From contig JAHBUB010000015.1 of assembly GCA_019638285.1 (NCBI GenBank), forward strand, positions 1-64,000: a stretch of 64,000 bases of DNA, written 5' to 3'. Below the pieces are notes generated by a model. That model did no database searches, was not told where the DNA came from, and was given only the letters and a program-made list of their open reading frames with translations. The stretch is from Cyclobacteriaceae bacterium (lineage in GTDB: Bacteria; Bacteroidota; Bacteroidia; Cytophagales; Cyclobacteriaceae). The position numbers and the translations under genes were made by a program. This document shows, one piece after another, positions 9,742-18,945 of the stretch (positions are counted from its first letter, which is position 1; every line of letters begins with the position of its first letter).

Positions 9742-9752
9742 AATTTGTGGTG

Positions 9753-9792
9753 AGTGCCTTTGTGATGAAAGGCTACTAGGACACAAGTCACT
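9753..9792. repeat. degenerate palindromic repeat between nuoB and nuoC
   Basis: Arms AGTGCCTTTGTG (9753-9764) and CACAAGTCACT (9782-9792) pair with one bulge. The words (CTTTGTG, CACTAAG) resemble the dispersed GCGCTAAG/CTTTGCG repeat family of the window with GC-to-GT drift. It fills most of the 64-bp gap within the nuo run. The match is degenerate, so family membership is moderately supported. Confidence 0.5.
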
Positions 9793-9805
9793 AAGAGTTT
9801 AGTAC

Positions 9806-10264
9806 ATGGACAACGAGGAGATAAAAAAATTTGTTCTTGATCGTGTGGCCGAAGCCGAGTGCACGGACGGTGTACAATTTTTACAGGTCACGGTTCCTTC
9901 AGAAAAGATTCTTCAATTGGCTTCAGAGCTAAAATCAAACGAAACTACTTCGTTTGATTTTCTTTTTTGCCTTACTGCAGTGGATTGGCCAGATCACATG
10001 GAAGTAGTCTATCATTTGAAATCTACAAAACATAATCACCAATTTGTGCTAAAAGGCAAAATCAATACCAGGAAAAATCCAGAAATAGAAACAGTGTGTC
10101 ACCTCTGGCGAACAGGTGAATTTCATGAGCGAGAAGCTTACGATCTATTTGGCATTAAATTCTTAAACCATCCAGACTTAAGACGATTGTTGCTTACTGA
10201 TGATTGGGAAGGATGGCCCATGCGCAAAGACTACGAAGATCCCATTAACATGATCGAGTACTGA
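9806..10264 (+). CDS. nuoC: NADH-quinone oxidoreductase subunit C (30 kDa)
   Basis: A 152-residue subunit of the connecting module. The family signature appears as WRTGEFHEREAYDLFGI, and the C-terminal RRLLLTDDWEGWPMRKDY is the usual ending, where the chain contacts NuoD. NuoC is separate here rather than fused to NuoD as in enterobacteria. The stop overlaps the nuoD ATG by one base (10264). Confidence 0.95.
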   Translation: MDNEEIKKFVLDRVAEAECTDGVQFLQVTVPSEKILQLASELKSNETTSFDFLFCLTAVDWPDHMEVVYHLKSTKHNHQFVLKGKINTRKNPEIETVCHLWRTGEFHEREAYDLFGIKFLNHPDLRRLLLTDDWEGWPMRKDYEDPINMIEY

Positions 10265-11385
10265 TGGAAGAAATTATACACGATCAGGAATTAGAATCGA
10301 AGGAATACTTCATCAACATGGGGCCGCAGCACCCCAGTACGCATGGCGTGTTGCGGTTAGTATTATCATTAGATGGTGAGATTATCAAAAAAGTAGAACC
10401 CCATCTTGGCTTTATTCATCGATCCATCGAAAAAATGTGCGAACATGACAGTTACACACAGATTGTACACCTTACTGATCGAATGGATTATCTTTCATGT
10501 CACATTAATAATGAGGCCGTTTGTCTTTGTGTAGAGCAGGCACTGCAGATTGAAGTTCCAGATCGAGTGAAAGTTATTCGAACGATTATTGACGAGTTAA
10601 CCAGGCTATCGTCTCATCAATTGTGGTGGGGTGTCATGGGGATGGACCTGGGTGCAATCACTACTTTTTTATATGGCTTTCGCGATCGTGAAATGATCAC
10701 CGATATCTTTGAAGAGACCTGCGGAGCGCGCCTTACCATGAACTACAATGTGCCCGGTGGATTGTTTTTTGATATCCACCCTAATTTTCAAAAGCGGACT
10801 AAAGACTTCCTAGATTACTTCAAAAAGAAATTACCGGAATACGATACGCTACTTTCAGACAATGTGATTTTCACTCAGCGCATGAAAGGGATCGGAATAC
10901 TTTCTAAAGAAGATGCCATCAGTTATGGGGTTACTGGCCCAACAGGGAGGGCCTCCGGCTTTTCTTGTGATGTAAGAAAACATCATTCCTACATGGCATA
11001 CGACAGGGTTGACTTTAAAGAAATTCTCGATACAGAAGGGGATTGTTTTGCACGCTATAAATGTCGTATCAATGAGATGTGGGAGTCGATGCAGATCATC
11101 GAACAATTGATCGACAACATACCCGAGGGAGATTATAAAGTGCCTACTAAAGCCGTGATCAAATTACCCAAAGGTGAATGGTATCAAAAAGTTGAAACAG
11201 CCCGAGGCGAATTTGGTGTTTACATCATTAGTGAAGGGCAGAAAAGTCCCTATCGTTTGAAGTTTCGCTCCCCGGGTTTTAGCAATTTATCAGCGTTGGA
11301 TCACATGGCACGCGGATGCAAGATTGCAGACTTGGTAGCGATCATGTCAACTTTAGATTTGGTTATACCCGATATTGATCGTTAA
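10264..11385 (+). CDS. nuoD: NADH-quinone oxidoreductase subunit D (49 kDa)
   Basis: A 373-residue subunit that forms the quinone-binding cavity with NuoB. The N-terminus shows the MGPQHPSTHGVLRL motif, which includes the conserved histidine near the quinone head, and HIGFIHR-like LGFIHRSIEK follows. GPTGRASG and the C-terminal arginine-ending DLVIPDIDR are typical. It is slightly shorter than the E. coli domain because NuoC is separate. It lies 3 bp upstream of nuoH. Confidence 0.95.
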   Translation: MEEIIHDQELESKEYFINMGPQHPSTHGVLRLVLSLDGEIIKKVEPHLGFIHRSIEKMCEHDSYTQIVHLTDRMDYLSCHINNEAVCLCVEQALQIEVPDRVKVIRTIIDELTRLSSHQLWWGVMGMDLGAITTFLYGFRDREMITDIFEETCGARLTMNYNVPGGLFFDIHPNFQKRTKDFLDYFKKKLPEYDTLLSDNVIFTQRMKGIGILSKEDAISYGVTGPTGRASGFSCDVRKHHSYMAYDRVDFKEILDTEGDCFARYKCRINEMWESMQIIEQLIDNIPEGDYKVPTKAVIKLPKGEWYQKVETARGEFGVYIISEGQKSPYRLKFRSPGFSNLSALDHMARGCKIADLVAIMSTLDLVIPDIDR

Positions 11386-11388
11386 TGT

Positions 11389-12474
11389 ATGAACTGGCTC
11401 TACGACTTTACCTATCTCACCCAAAGCATTCACGAAAGCCTTTCACGGAATTTCGAGCAAGGAACGGTTGTACTCATAGAAATGATATTAGTCGGACTCG
11501 CTTTTATGATCTTATTTGCTCTTCTCGGCCTGGTATTGGTCTATGCGGAAAGAAAAGTGAGTGCCTTCTTTCAGCAGCGGCTAGGCCCGATGCGTGTGGG
11601 TAAATGGGGAACAGCTCAAACATTGGCCGATGTGATCAAACTGTTGATGAAGGAACCTCTTATCAATAAGAATGCAGATAAATTTTTATTTAATCTGGCT
11701 CCCTACATCATTATGATTACGGCCTTTATGACGATGGCGGCTCTGCCTTTCGCCAAAGGTCTTCAGGCATTGGATTTTGACATCGGATTATTGTACATCT
11801 CGGCAGTTTCATCGTTGGGTGTAGTGGGGATTCTTTTGGCCGGTTGGTCATCTGACAATAAATACTCTTTAATAGGTGCGTTGCGCTCTGGTGCGCAAGT
11901 CATCAGTTATGAATTATCCGTTGGATTGTCCTTGCTTACCATTGTGATCTTAACCGGAAGTTTACAACTGAGTGTTATTGTAGAATCACAAGCCAATGGC
12001 TGGTGGATCTTTAAAGGACACATTCCTGCGGTCATTGCTTTTATCATTTTCTTAATTGCCAGTACAGCAGAGACGAATCGAGGACCGTTTGATTTGGCCG
12101 AAGCAGAATCAGAATTAACGGCAGGGTTTCACACAGAATATTCGGGAATGAAATTCGCCTTTTTCTTTCTGGCTGAATTTGCCAATATGTTTATCGTTTC
12201 TGCTCTTGGGGCTACGGTATTTCTAGGCGGATGGATGCCATTTCATATTGGAGGGTGGGAAGTGTTTAATAATATTATGGACTACATTCCACCGATCTTT
12301 TGGTTTTTTGGGAAGGTAAGTTTTATTATCTTTTTAATGATGTGGTTTAGATGGACATTTCCAAGGTTGCGAATAGATCAATTATTGACTTTGGAGTGGA
12401 AGTATCTACTCCCCATCAATTTGATGAATATATTAGTAATGGCGTTTTTAGTATTAATGGGTTGGTATTTTTAG
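11389..12474 (+). CDS. nuoH: NADH-quinone oxidoreductase subunit H
   Basis: A 361-residue membrane subunit that forms the entry of the quinone tunnel. The signature loops are [19 protein letters not shown] and [26 protein letters not shown], the latter containing the acidic cluster implicated in coupling. About eight transmembrane helices are seen. NuoG, which normally lies between nuoF and nuoH, is absent: nuoH follows nuoD directly. Downstream is a 141-bp gap with a palindromic repeat. Confidence 0.95.
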   Translation: MNWLYDFTYLTQSIHESLSRNFEQGTVVLIEMILVGLAFMILFALLGLVLVYAERKVSAFFQQRLGPMRVGKWGTAQTLADVIKLLMKEPLINKNADKFLFNLAPYIIMITAFMTMAALPFAKGLQALDFDIGLLYISAVSSLGVVGILLAGWSSDNKYSLIGALRSGAQVISYELSVGLSLLTIVILTGSLQLSVIVESQANGWWIFKGHIPAVIAFIIFLIASTAETNRGPFDLAEAESELTAGFHTEYSGMKFAFFFLAEFANMFIVSALGATVFLGGWMPFHIGGWEVFNNIMDYIPPIFWFFGKVSFIIFLMMWFRWTFPRLRIDQLLTLEWKYLLPINLMNILVMAFLVLMGWYF

Positions 12475-12475
12475 G

Positions 12476-12609
12476 TTCACGCAAAGTACACAGAAAAGAT
12501 GCGCTAAGAGCGCTAAGTTTAAGAGCGAAGTAAGATATGAATAGAACGGTAATTGAACATTTAATCATTTAGCAAACTTTGCGAAATACCTTTGCGAATT
12601 TTGCGTGAA
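12476..12609. repeat. palindromic intergenic repeat between nuoH and nuoI
   Basis: The gap opens with TTCACGCAAA (12476-12485) and closes with the perfect inverted copy TTTGCGTGAA (12600-12609). Inside are further CGCTAAG/CTTTGCG-type words. The right arm ends just before the nuoI ATG at 12616. The same word family recurs at 17319-17400 and 35326-35383, so this is one member of a dispersed intergenic repeat family. It can fold into a large hairpin in the nuo mRNA. Confidence 0.75.
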
Positions 12610-12615
12610 ATATTT

Positions 12616-13092
12616 ATGAAAAGTATAATAAACTATTTTAAAGAAATTTTATTTGGACTGAAGTCGCTAGTGAAAGGAATGGCGGTAACAGGGCATTACA
12701 TTACTCATCCAAAAGAAATTATCACACAGCAATATCCAGAAAATCGTGAATCGCTTAAAATGTTTGAACGCTTCCGTGGCGAAGTGGTATTACTTCATGA
12801 TGAAAACAACGAGCACAAATGTACCGGCTGCACAGCATGTGAAGTGGCTTGTCCCAATGGATCCATTGAAATCATTCCTAAAAGAGTGGAGATAGATGGC
12901 CGCAAGGTAAAAGCCATTGATCAATTTGTCTATCACCTTCAAATGTGCACCATGTGTGGATTGTGTATTCCAGCTTGTCCTACGGATGCGATAGTGATGG
13001 CCAATACTTTTGAACATGCCGTATTTGACAGAAGTAAGTTGACGAAAATTCTAAATAAGCCCGGCTCCAAAATAATGGACGGCATCAAATAA
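12616..13092 (+). CDS. nuoI: NADH-quinone oxidoreductase subunit I (two 4Fe-4S clusters)
   Basis: A 158-residue ferredoxin-like subunit carrying clusters N6a and N6b. The two ligand sets are CTGCTACEVACPNGSIEI and CTMCGLCIPACPTDAIVM. The frame is open from a TTG at 12592, but that start lies inside the palindromic repeat; the ATG at 12616 is preferred. Without NuoEFG, this subunit would be the outermost iron-sulfur protein of the complex and the natural docking site for reduced ferredoxin (inference). Its stop overlaps nuoJ by one base. Confidence 0.95.
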   Translation: MKSIINYFKEILFGLKSLVKGMAVTGHYITHPKEIITQQYPENRESLKMFERFRGEVVLLHDENNEHKCTGCTACEVACPNGSIEIIPKRVEIDGRKVKAIDQFVYHLQMCTMCGLCIPACPTDAIVMANTFEHAVFDRSKLTKILNKPGSKIMDGIK

Positions 13093-13613
13093 TGGGTGCG
13101 AGCGCGATCATATTCTATACATTTGCCGCGATCATGATCGTATTTTCTTTTTTGGCCGTTACCTCACAAAAAATATTAAGAGCAGCCGTTTATCTTTTGT
13201 TCGCATTGGGTGGAACAGCCGGAATTTATTTTATGGTTAACTACTTTTTTCTTGCGGCCGTTCAATTGACTGTGTATGCGGGTGGTATCGTTGTTCTGAT
13301 CATCTTTTCCATCTTGTTGACCTCGCATATCGAGGAGAAAATGCAAAAAGCAGATGCCTGGAAAATAATCCTGACGGCCATTGTAGGATTGGGTGGAGTG
13401 GTACTGTCTCTTTTTGTTATTACAAACCATGTATTCATTCCTCAAGCAAACACTGGTGTGGAGGCCAACATGACAACCATCGGGGAAAAACTGTTAGGTT
13501 ATGGAGCAGGTGGATATGTGCTTCCCTTTGAAGTAATCAGTGTCCTTTTATTGGCCGCCATGATTGGTGCCATCGTAGTAGCTAAGCGCAACAAACCCGA
13601 AGGCAATGGTTGA
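13092..13613 (+). CDS. nuoJ: NADH-quinone oxidoreductase subunit J
   Basis: A 173-residue membrane subunit with five predicted helices. The helix 3 signature (FFLAAVQLTVYAGGIVVLIIF), which contains the pi-bulge region, is evident. The start overlaps the nuoI stop, and the end overlaps nuoK by eight bases, so translation is coupled throughout. Confidence 0.94.
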   Translation: MGASAIIFYTFAAIMIVFSFLAVTSQKILRAAVYLLFALGGTAGIYFMVNYFFLAAVQLTVYAGGIVVLIIFSILLTSHIEEKMQKADAWKIILTAIVGLGGVVLSLFVITNHVFIPQANTGVEANMTTIGEKLLGYGAGGYVLPFEVISVLLLAAMIGAIVVAKRNKPEGNG

Positions 13614-13923
13614 ACAGGTCCCCTTAAATCATGCACTGATCATAACTACGCTGATGTTCTTCATTGGAGTATATGGTTTTTTAACCAGAAAGAATCTGAT
13701 CACCATGCTCATTAGTGTAGAGATCATGCTCAATGCGGTAAATCTTAATTTTGTGTTTTTTGATAATTATTTATTTCCAGGCAAACTAGAAGGTCATTTT
13801 TTTTCAATTTTCATTATTGCCATCGCAGCGGCAGAGGCTGCTGTTGCCATTGCCATATTTATTAGCCTCTATAGAAATATTCGTTCTATTGATGTGGAAG
13901 AAGCAAACACGATGAAACACTAA
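13606..13923 (+). CDS. nuoK: NADH-quinone oxidoreductase subunit K
   Basis: A 105-residue, three-helix subunit homologous to MrpC. The conserved membrane glutamates are visible in SVEIMLNAVNLNFV and AAAEAAVAIAIFISLYR. It overlaps nuoJ by eight bases and nuoL by one base. Length is normal. Confidence 0.95.
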   Translation: MVEQVPLNHALIITTLMFFIGVYGFLTRKNLITMLISVEIMLNAVNLNFVFFDNYLFPGKLEGHFFSIFIIAIAAAEAAVAIAIFISLYRNIRSIDVEEANTMKH

Positions 13924-15818
13924 TGGGTTATCAATATACCATATGGATTGTCATACTCCCGTTTCTGGCATTTGTCATCAATGGGTTGGGCAGTGAAAAA
14001 CTACCGACAAAGATTTCAGGATGGATTGCCACCCTCGCTATTGGCATTTCTACATTTCTTTCTTACGAAACGGCCTTTCAATATTTTACTTCTCCCTCCG
14101 GAGAAAAAATAATTGCATTCAAAACCATCTGGCTAAGATTTAACGATACCCTGCATATTGACATTGGTATTTTATTAGATCCGATATCAGTAATGATGTT
14201 AGTGGTAATTACTACCGTTTCGCTGATGGTTTTTATTTACAGTCAGGGTTATATGAAAAATGAGGGTGGATACGATCGCTACTTTTCATTTCTATCTCTG
14301 TTCAGTTTCTCTATGCTGGGATTAGTGGTAGCTACCAATTTGTTCCAGATGTATATGTTTTGGGAGCTAGTGGGCATATCCTCCTATTTACTTATCGGAT
14401 TTTATTATGACAAACCCTCTGTGGTAGCGGCTTCTAAGAAAGCATTTATTGTTACGCGTTTTGCAGACATGGGATTCCTGATAGGTATTTTAATGATATC
14501 CTATTCTACAGGCACATTCGACTTTGAAATACTGACTAAGCCTGAGGGGTTGAGTTTTTCTACTACATCCACCTTCTTAGGATTTTCTACGATCACCTGG
14601 GCTTTACTCCTCGTCTTTATGGGAGGGGCCGGCAAATCGGCCATGTTTCCATTGCATATTTGGCTCCCCGATGCCATGGAAGGGCCTACACCCGTGTCGG
14701 CCTTGATCCATGCGGCTACGATGGTCGTGGCGGGTGTGTTTTTGATTGCACGATTATTCCCTTTGTATTCTGCTTTCGCTCCCCATGCGTTGGGGGTAGT
14801 CGCTTTCATTGGTGCTTTCACAACCTTATTCGCAGCGGTGATTGCCTGCACTCAGTTTGATATCAAACGCATATTGGCTTTTTCCACTATTTCACAGATT
14901 GGATATATGGTATTGGCGTTGGGTGTATCTGGTTATGGTGGGGAGGCAGCCCTTGGTTATACCGCTTCTTTGTTTCATTTATTTACCCATGCCTTCTTTA
15001 AGGCCTTGTTGTTTCTAGGTGCAGGTGCTATCATCCATGCTGTGCACACCAACGACATTCGCGAGATGGGTGGCTTAAGTAAACACCAACCCTTCACCCA
15101 TATTTTATTTTTAATTGCTTGTTTGACCATCGCAGGCATTCCTCCTTTTGCAGGATTTTTTAGCAAGGACGAAATCTTAGCTGCAGTACTCACAACACAC
15201 CCCATCTATTTTGGAATAGCGGTATTGGTAGCAGGTCTTACCGCCTTTTATATGTTTCGATTGTACTTCATCGTATTCTGGGGCAAAGCAAGAAACTACG
15301 ATCACTCTCCCCATGAAGTGCCTGCGATTATGCTAATACCCATGATACTTTTAGCACTTGGTTCAATGTTTACAGGATTTATTCCTTTTGGTCAATTCAT
15401 TTCATCGGATGGTCAGCCATTAGTCGGCCATATTAACTGGCCAGTGGCCATCTCTTCTGTTGTTTTCGCGCTGAGTGGAATTGGAGTGGCTTGGAAGTTC
15501 TACATGAAAGAATCATCCGCATCAGATAACATGGCGAAAGCCTTTGGCAGTATGTACACCAGTGCCACCAAAAAATTCTATATCGATGAAATTTATATCC
15601 TAGTCACAAAGGGAGTTATTTTTCAAATGATTTCTAAACCACTGGCTTGGTTTGATCGAAATGTGATTGATGCCTTTATGAATTTACTGGCCACTAAAAC
15701 CAACTGGACCTCTATGCAGATCAAAGAGTTTCAATCGGGCCAATTGCAAAAGTATGCTTTCATCTTTATATCTGGAGTGCTCATCATTGTGTTAAGCTTT
15801 ATATACGCTACCCGATGA
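13923..15818 (+). CDS. nuoL: NADH-quinone oxidoreductase subunit L
   Basis: A 631-residue antiporter-like proton-pumping subunit with about 16 helices. The conserved stretches include FWELVGISSYLLIGFYY (key glutamate), GKSAMFPLHIWLPDAMEGPTP-type sequence split around residues 238-258 (key lysine), and SALIHAATMVVAGVFLIAR. The C-terminal lateral helix region is present (residues about 535-600). It overlaps nuoM by four bases (ATGA). Confidence 0.95.
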   Translation: MGYQYTIWIVILPFLAFVINGLGSEKLPTKISGWIATLAIGISTFLSYETAFQYFTSPSGEKIIAFKTIWLRFNDTLHIDIGILLDPISVMMLVVITTVSLMVFIYSQGYMKNEGGYDRYFSFLSLFSFSMLGLVVATNLFQMYMFWELVGISSYLLIGFYYDKPSVVAASKKAFIVTRFADMGFLIGILMISYSTGTFDFEILTKPEGLSFSTTSTFLGFSTITWALLLVFMGGAGKSAMFPLHIWLPDAMEGPTPVSALIHAATMVVAGVFLIARLFPLYSAFAPHALGVVAFIGAFTTLFAAVIACTQFDIKRILAFSTISQIGYMVLALGVSGYGGEAALGYTASLFHLFTHAFFKALLFLGAGAIIHAVHTNDIREMGGLSKHQPFTHILFLIACLTIAGIPPFAGFFSKDEILAAVLTTHPIYFGIAVLVAGLTAFYMFRLYFIVFWGKARNYDHSPHEVPAIMLIPMILLALGSMFTGFIPFGQFISSDGQPLVGHINWPVAISSVVFALSGIGVAWKFYMKESSASDNMAKAFGSMYTSATKKFYIDEIYILVTKGVIFQMISKPLAWFDRNVIDAFMNLLATKTNWTSMQIKEFQSGQLQKYAFIFISGVLIIVLSFIYATR

Positions 15819-17308
15819 ATATCCTAATAGCACATATTATTTTACCTGCATTGACTACACTGGCAATAATGTTTGCCCGAACACAAAAACAGGTGAGAGC
15901 GATCGCTTCTGGTGGGATGAGCATTCAATTAATCCTTTCATTTGTGTTGTTGTATTTTTTCCTGCAAGAAAGAGCCAATGGTAATGATGCAGTTGTCCTC
16001 TTCGCGCAGAGTTATTCATGGTATCCAAGCCTTGGAATTTCATTTGATATCGGTGTAGATGGAATTGCAGTTGCCATGATCTTACTCACCTCCATAGTGA
16101 TTTTCACAGGTATCTTTGCCAGTTGGGAGGTAGATAAATTGTATAAAGAATTTTTCATTTCCCTCATCGTACTGGCAACAGGCGTATATGGTTTCTTCAT
16201 ATCGCTCGATCTTTTTATTCTGTTTTTGTTTTTTGAATTAGCTGTAATCCCGATGTACCTACTCATCGGCATCTGGGGAAGTGGGGCAAAAGAATATGCG
16301 GCTATGAAACTCACACTGATGCTCATGGGTGGCTCTGCACTGCTGGTAGTGGGGATACTAGGCGTTTACTTTACTTCCGATGTGGAAGGAGCCCGCACAT
16401 TTAACATCCTTGTACTGGGCCAGCATCACATTCCTATTGAGATGCAGCGAATATTTTTCCCGATGCTCTTCATTGGGTTTGGTGTCATTGGTGCCCTATT
16501 TCCATTTCATACCTGGTCACCCGATGGGCATAGCTCTGCACCTACAGCAGTATCTATGTTACATGCAGGAGTGTTAATGAAACTCGGTGGATATGGTTGC
16601 TTAAAAGTGGCCATCTTCTTGTTGCCAGAAGCCGCAAACGAAATGGCCTGGATATTTATAATCCTCACTTCCATTTCCGTGATCTATGGCGCGCTGGCTA
16701 CAGTAGTACAAACCGATTTGAAATACATTAATGCCTACTCTTCTGTCAGCCATTGTGGATTGGTATTGTTTGCTATTCTCATGCTCAACAAAACAGCATC
16801 AACCGGGGCAGTGCTCCAGATGATTTCCCATGGGCTGATGACGGCCCTCTTCTTTGCCTTGATTGGAATGTTGTACTCCAGAACAAAGACTCGAATCATT
16901 ACCGAAATGGGCGGACTTATGAAAGTGCTTCCATTCCTATCCGTCTGTTATGTCATTGCAGGGTTAACTTCATTGGGGCTTCCAGGATTGAGCGGCTTCG
17001 TGGCAGAGATGACCATTTTTGTGGGAGCTTTTGAACACAATGATATCTTTCATCGGGTGGTCACCATCATTGCTATTTCTTCCATTGTGGTTACTGCTGT
17101 TTACATCCTGCGGGTAATAGGCATATTATTGATGGGGCCGGTTAGAAACGAAGCTTATCATGATTTTCCAAAAGCAAGGTGGTTTGAAAAAATTGCAACC
17201 ACCTCATTGGTAGTAAGTATATTAATTATTGGATTAATGCCATTGTTGTTGTCGGATATAATAAGAGATAGTATGGGAATGATTGTAGATAAATTAGTAT
17301 TAAAATGA
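15815..17308 (+). CDS. nuoM: NADH-quinone oxidoreductase subunit M
   Basis: A 497-residue antiporter-like subunit with about 14 helices. The LFFELAVIPMYLLIGIWG segment contains the conserved glutamate. FPFHTWSPDGHSSAPTAVSM and LHAGVLMKLGGYG are the usual second half-channel motifs. It starts within the end of nuoL. A 121-bp gap with a palindromic repeat separates it from nuoN, unlike the tight junctions elsewhere in the operon. Confidence 0.95.
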   Translation: MNILIAHIILPALTTLAIMFARTQKQVRAIASGGMSIQLILSFVLLYFFLQERANGNDAVVLFAQSYSWYPSLGISFDIGVDGIAVAMILLTSIVIFTGIFASWEVDKLYKEFFISLIVLATGVYGFFISLDLFILFLFFELAVIPMYLLIGIWGSGAKEYAAMKLTLMLMGGSALLVVGILGVYFTSDVEGARTFNILVLGQHHIPIEMQRIFFPMLFIGFGVIGALFPFHTWSPDGHSSAPTAVSMLHAGVLMKLGGYGCLKVAIFLLPEAANEMAWIFIILTSISVIYGALATVVQTDLKYINAYSSVSHCGLVLFAILMLNKTASTGAVLQMISHGLMTALFFALIGMLYSRTKTRIITEMGGLMKVLPFLSVCYVIAGLTSLGLPGLSGFVAEMTIFVGAFEHNDIFHRVVTIIAISSIVVTAVYILRVIGILLMGPVRNEAYHDFPKARWFEKIATTSLVVSILIIGLMPLLLSDIIRDSMGMIVDKLVLK

Positions 17309-17318
17309 TCAAATTAAA

Positions 17319-17400
17319 CTTTGCGTCCTTTGCGTTTATTTTCTTGGCGAGCTCCGCGGTTAATTATTTTTCTTACCGAAGATACGCAAAGAACGCTAAG
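17319..17400. repeat. palindromic intergenic repeat between nuoM and nuoN
   Basis: Left arm CTTTGCGTCCTTTGCG (17319-17334) and right arm CGCAAAGAACGCTAAG (17385-17400) match at 14 of 16 positions when one is inverted. The centre includes CTCCGCGGTTAA. The same vocabulary (CGCTAAG, CTTTGCG, CTGCGGTTAA) is found in the repeat at 35326-35383 and in the nuoH/nuoI gap. It sits inside an otherwise tightly packed operon. Confidence 0.75.
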
Positions 17401-17429
17401 AAGTTCGCAGAGAGTCTTAAGTAATTTAT

Positions 17430-18854
17430 ATGAGTTTACAGCAATTACTTCTCATGCGACACGAATGGATACTGATAGCATCAGTACTTATTCTGCTTGG
17501 GTTCGAACTTAACTTTTCGGAAGAAAAAAAATCCAATAGCATAGTAGTGGCAGCCATACTCTTTGCAATTGTAACGCTAGTCGGATTCCTGCCTGCAGCA
17601 ACCGGAAGTATATTTGGAGGAATGTATATTACCGATCCACTTCGAATACTTATGAAAAACATTCTCAACCTAGGAGTATTGATTGTATTCTTGCAGTCTG
17701 GTTCCTGGTTGCGGACAAAGATCAACTACAATCGCGTCACTGAATTTTATTTACTGATACTCACCAGTGTGATTGGTCTCAACTTTATGATCTCTTCCGG
17801 GCATTTTCTAATGTTTTATCTTGGGTTAGAATTGCTCACTATTCCTATTGCAGCGGCAGCATCTTATGATCAATTTAAAAGCAAATCTGCTGAAGCTGGG
17901 ATTAAACTGATCCTATCAGCAGCATTTTCATCCGCCATACTATTATTTGGTTTATCCATACTCTATGGTGCTTCCGGCTCTATGTACTTTCAAGAAGTAA
18001 AGTTCTCAGTTGATCTACTGCAAGTGCTTGGTTTTGTGTTCTTCTTCTCAGGAATAGCTTTCAAAATCAGCATAGTTCCCTTTCACTTATGGACGGCAGA
18101 TGTATATGAAGGCAGTCCTACCAATGTGACTTCCTACCTATCCGTAGTATCGAAAGGCGCTGCCATCTTCGTCTTGATACTTTTATTAGTCACGCTGTTT
18201 GAGCCCTTGCGCCAAGTGTGGCAACAAGTGATCTATGGTACCGCCATTTTCACCATGACCATTGGAAATCTATTCGCCATAAGACAACAAAATCTAAAGC
18301 GTTTCCTCGCCTTCTCTTCCATCGCACAAGCAGGCTTTATACTGTTAGGCGTAATTGGTGGATCGGCATTGGGTATGGCCAGTGTAATCTATTTTGTGTT
18401 GGTGTATGTATTCTCTAATCTGGCTGCTTTCGGGGTAGTTATTGCTATAGAGGAAAACGCTGGTAAAGTAAATATGGATGATTACAATGGGTTGTATAAA
18501 ACCAATCCGCGTTTAAGCTTAGTTATGATGCTTGCACTTTTCTCTTTAGCGGGTATCCCGCCATTGGCTGGCTTCTTCGGAAAATTCTTTCTGTTTACCG
18601 CTGCGGCAGAGGGTGGTTATTATGTATTGCTTTTCATTGCCGTTATGAATACCATAATCTCACTCTACTACTACCTACTGGTTGTAAAAGCAATGTTTAT
18701 TAACAAAAATGATTTACCTGTAGGCTATTTTCAAAGTGATTACTTTACCCGGGTGGCATTAAGCGCCTGTGTAGTGGGTATTTTAGTAGTGGGTTTTTAT
18801 AGTCCTGTTTTTGAGTATATTCAAAAACTATGCTTTAACTATTTTAATCTATGA
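17430..18854 (+). CDS. nuoN: NADH-quinone oxidoreductase subunit N
   Basis: A 474-residue antiporter-like subunit, last of the nuo run. Typical features are FYLGLELLTIPIAAAASYDQ (conserved glutamate), FKISIVPFHLWTADVYEGSP (conserved lysine/histidine half-channel) and LALFSLAGIPPLAGFFGKFF. About 14 helices are visible. With this gene the membrane and connecting modules of complex I are complete (A, B, C, D, H-N), while E, F and G are missing from the run. Confidence 0.95.
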   Translation: MSLQQLLLMRHEWILIASVLILLGFELNFSEEKKSNSIVVAAILFAIVTLVGFLPAATGSIFGGMYITDPLRILMKNILNLGVLIVFLQSGSWLRTKINYNRVTEFYLLILTSVIGLNFMISSGHFLMFYLGLELLTIPIAAAASYDQFKSKSAEAGIKLILSAAFSSAILLFGLSILYGASGSMYFQEVKFSVDLLQVLGFVFFFSGIAFKISIVPFHLWTADVYEGSPTNVTSYLSVVSKGAAIFVLILLLVTLFEPLRQVWQQVIYGTAIFTMTIGNLFAIRQQNLKRFLAFSSIAQAGFILLGVIGGSALGMASVIYFVLVYVFSNLAAFGVVIAIEENAGKVNMDDYNGLYKTNPRLSLVMMLALFSLAGIPPLAGFFGKFFLFTAAAEGGYYVLLFIAVMNTIISLYYYLLVVKAMFINKNDLPVGYFQSDYFTRVALSACVVGILVVGFYSPVFEYIQKLCFNYFNL

Positions 18855-18945
18855 ATTGTATAGGATTAGCCAAAATAAAGCTGGCAATTGACAATAAAGA
18901 ATTGTTAATCTGTTTTTAGGAACTGCCAAATAATACAAAGAAAGA

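Noticed and set aside
11385-11603. 72-codon frame overlapping the nuoH start
   Set aside because: It is a shifted frame over nuoH with no homology; nuoH is unmistakable.
12592-12615. Upstream TTG start for nuoI
   Set aside because: It lies inside the palindromic repeat and would add eight residues not expected in NuoI; the ATG at 12616 fits.
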